The notes under the pieces were generated by a model. It saw only the letters and a program-made list of their open reading frames with translations, made no database searches and was not told the origin of the DNA. A stretch of DNA of 7,564 nucleotides from Candidatus Krumholzibacteriia bacterium (lineage in GTDB: Bacteria > Krumholzibacteriota > Krumholzibacteriia > LZORAL124-64-63): assembly GCA_028718575.1 (NCBI GenBank), contig JAQULN010000132.1, positions 1 through 7,564 on the forward strand, in the 5' to 3' direction. Below are positions 6,131-7,564 of the stretch, piece by piece. How positions within the stretch are numbered: position 1 is the stretch's first letter; every line of letters starts with the position of its first letter. The position numbers were made by a program, and so were the translations under genes.

Positions 6131-7564
6131 ATGCGCATGCGTAACGTCCTGCTCCTAGCCGCCGCCGTTCTCCTGCTCGGCGGCGCGGCGCTGGCCAAGC
6201 CGCAATCCGTCGTTCTGTCCAGTCAACAACCTACACTGGATGTCCGCGGCGATGCCGGCGACGGCTACACCGTGAACGTGAACGTCGGCAAGCTGGAGTT
6301 CTTCGATGTCGAGACCAAGGCGGGGACGTTCACGCAACTCGTCATTCCGGGATTCCACGCGACCCAGCAGGTTGGCGATCCCTGCCTGCCAATGATGAAC
6401 CGGCTGGTGGCGGCGCCCATGGGCTCCGCAGCCGTCGTCGAGGTCGTCTCGCAGCAGACCCGGCGCATCAAGCTCGCCGATCTCGGCATCACCAACCTGC
6501 TCATGCCCGCGCAGCCCAGCTTGTCCAAGAGCGACGATCCGGCGCTCGCACCGTTCCACTTCAATGCGGCCGCCTACGCCGAGTCCGGCTTGAAGGCGCA
6601 GGCCGCCCCGGCGGCGATGGTCTATCAAGGCCGGCTGCGCGCCGTGGATTTCGGCCGCCTGGAGATCTCGCCGGTCAGCTACGACCCCGTTGCCGGCGAA
6701 CTCGAGGTCGCCGAGACGATGCAGGTCCGTGTCCGCTTCGAGGGTGGCGATCCCGCCGCCGCGGCTGAACTGCTGGCCCGCACCTGGAGTCCGTTCTTCG
6801 ACGCCGTCTACGCCCGCATCGACGGCACGCGCGGCCTGCACGACAGCTACCCCGACCTGGTGCGCGACGAGGTCACCCTCGTGATCATCACCCCGAGCAT
6901 GTTCACCGCGCAGCTCCAGGACTTTATTCAGTGGAAGACCGAGCGCGGCTTCCGCGTGATCACCGGGGAGATCGGCACGCCCGAGGTCGGCTCCACGACG
7001 ACCAGCATCCAGTCCTATATCCACGGTCTCTACAACAACGCCACGCCGCAGCAACCGGCGCCGAGCTTCGTCATCTTTGTGGGCGACGTGGCTCAGTGCC
7101 CGACCTGGACCATCAGCAGCAACCCCACCGACCGGCCCTACTGCGCGGTCGACGGCGACTATGTGCCGGACATCTACTACGGGCGCCTGTCTGCGACCAA
7201 CACCACCCAACTGCAGGCGATCCTCGACAAGACCATGCTGTACGACACGTACAGCATGCCCGACGATCGCTACCTGGCCAACGCGACCTTGATCGCCGGC
7301 GTCGACAGCTACTGGTCGGTCACGCACGCCAACGGCACGATCCGCTACGGCGAGGACTACTACTTCAACAACGCGCACGGCATCAACGCCTATGCCTACT
7401 ACTATCCGGCGAGCGGCAGCTCCGCGGCGGCCATCCTCAACAACTGCAACACCGGCATCGGCTTCATCAACTACACCGCGCATGGCAGCACCACGAGCTG
7501 GTCGAACCCGAGCATGACCCAGGCCAACGTCAACAGCATGACCAACAACGGCCGGTACTTCCTG
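6131..7564 (+). CDS. Second C25 (gingipain-family) peptidase, tandem paralogue (partial, C-terminus off window)
   Basis: The reading frame is open from ATG 6131 to the window end, giving 478 residues. It starts with a Sec signal peptide (MRMRNVLLLAAAVLLLGG, likely cut ALA|K at residues 22/23). A propeptide-like domain follows with the same landmarks as the upstream protease (LPMMNRLVAAP, YQGRLRAVDFGRLEISPV). The catalytic domain shows FVIFVGDVAQCPTW, DRPYCAVDGD, YYGRLSA and catalytic His451 in NYTAHGS. By alignment with the upstream paralogue the nucleophile Cys should be residue 484, six codons beyond the edge, so activity cannot be confirmed here. In the last 118 residues I count 105 identities with the upstream protein, while the propeptide is far less alike. 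The strong start site, the promoter and the terminator before it suggest an independent gene. Its downstream domains and sorting tail are unknown. Confidence 0.92.
   Translation, partial: MRMRNVLLLAAAVLLLGGAALAKPQSVVLSSQQPTLDVRGDAGDGYTVNVNVGKLEFFDVETKAGTFTQLVIPGFHATQQVGDPCLPMMNRLVAAPMGSAAVVEVVSQQTRRIKLADLGITNLLMPAQPSLSKSDDPALAPFHFNAAAYAESGLKAQAAPAAMVYQGRLRAVDFGRLEISPVSYDPVAGELEVAETMQVRVRFEGGDPAAAAELLARTWSPFFDAVYARIDGTRGLHDSYPDLVRDEVTLVIITPSMFTAQLQDFIQWKTERGFRVITGEIGTPEVGSTTTSIQSYIHGLYNNATPQQPAPSFVIFVGDVAQCPTWTISSNPTDRPYCAVDGDYVPDIYYGRLSATNTTQLQAILDKTMLYDTYSMPDDRYLANATLIAGVDSYWSVTHANGTIRYGEDYYFNNAHGINAYAYYYPASGSSAAAILNNCNTGIGFINYTAHGSTTSWSNPSMTQANVNSMTNNGRYFL

Noticed and set aside
1..7564. 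CRISPR arrays, tRNA or rRNA genes, insertion sequences, phage genes or defence systems.
   Set aside because: No regular short repeats with spacers, cloverleaf sequences, terminal inverted repeats with transposase, or phage or defence protein motifs were seen on either strand.

Overview
The window looks like chromosomal DNA from a GC-rich, uncultured-type bacterium with an outer membrane, probably in or near the FCB (Fibrobacteres-Chlorobi-Bacteroidetes) superphylum. This is an inference from three things seen here: gingipain-type C25 cysteine peptidases with signal peptides, a C-terminal YPNPFNP/FlgD-Ig tail of the kind used by type IX secretion cargo, and a PEGA-domain lipoprotein. Promoters resemble sigma-70 types (TTGACT-18-TATACT, extended -10 elements), not the Bacteroidota -33/-7 type. 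No rRNA, marker gene or tRNA is present to fix the taxon.

Layout, left to right. (1) Positions 1-591, minus strand: the N-terminal 197 codons of a lipoprotein with two PEGA domains, followed by the beginning of a thioredoxin-like (Omp28-like) segment with a CTGC motif, cut by the window edge. (2) Positions 592-1031: a divergent intergenic region carrying a good minus-strand promoter for the lipoprotein and an extended -10 promoter for the protease. (3) Positions 1032-5798, plus strand: a complete 1588-residue multidomain C25 (gingipain-family) peptidase. Its order is signal peptide, C25 propeptide-like domain, catalytic domain (His445/Cys478), Ig-like modules, two carboxypeptidase-regulatory-like domains, a GATase/ThuA-like Rossmann module, a third regulatory-like domain, a P domain and a sorting tail. 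(4) Positions 5799-6130: a strong intrinsic terminator, an AT-rich island with an inverted repeat, and an extended -10 promoter. (5) Positions 6131-7564, plus strand: the first 478 codons of a second C25 peptidase, a tandem paralogue, cut by the window edge six codons before its predicted nucleophile.

The two proteases are separated by a terminator and each has its own promoter, so they are probably separate transcription units that can be expressed independently. Both promoters share an exact 12-base upstream motif (TTCAAAACAACC). By family knowledge, such proteins are exported by Sec, cross the outer membrane through a type IX-like route, and end up secreted or on the cell surface, where they degrade protein. 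The divergent lipoprotein would sit at an envelope membrane. Its CXXC motif makes a thiol-redox or adhesion role conceivable but unproven. I see no defence system, mobile element, CRISPR array or RNA gene. The most unusual items are the protease's domain architecture, the uneven conservation between the paralogues and the shared promoter motif.
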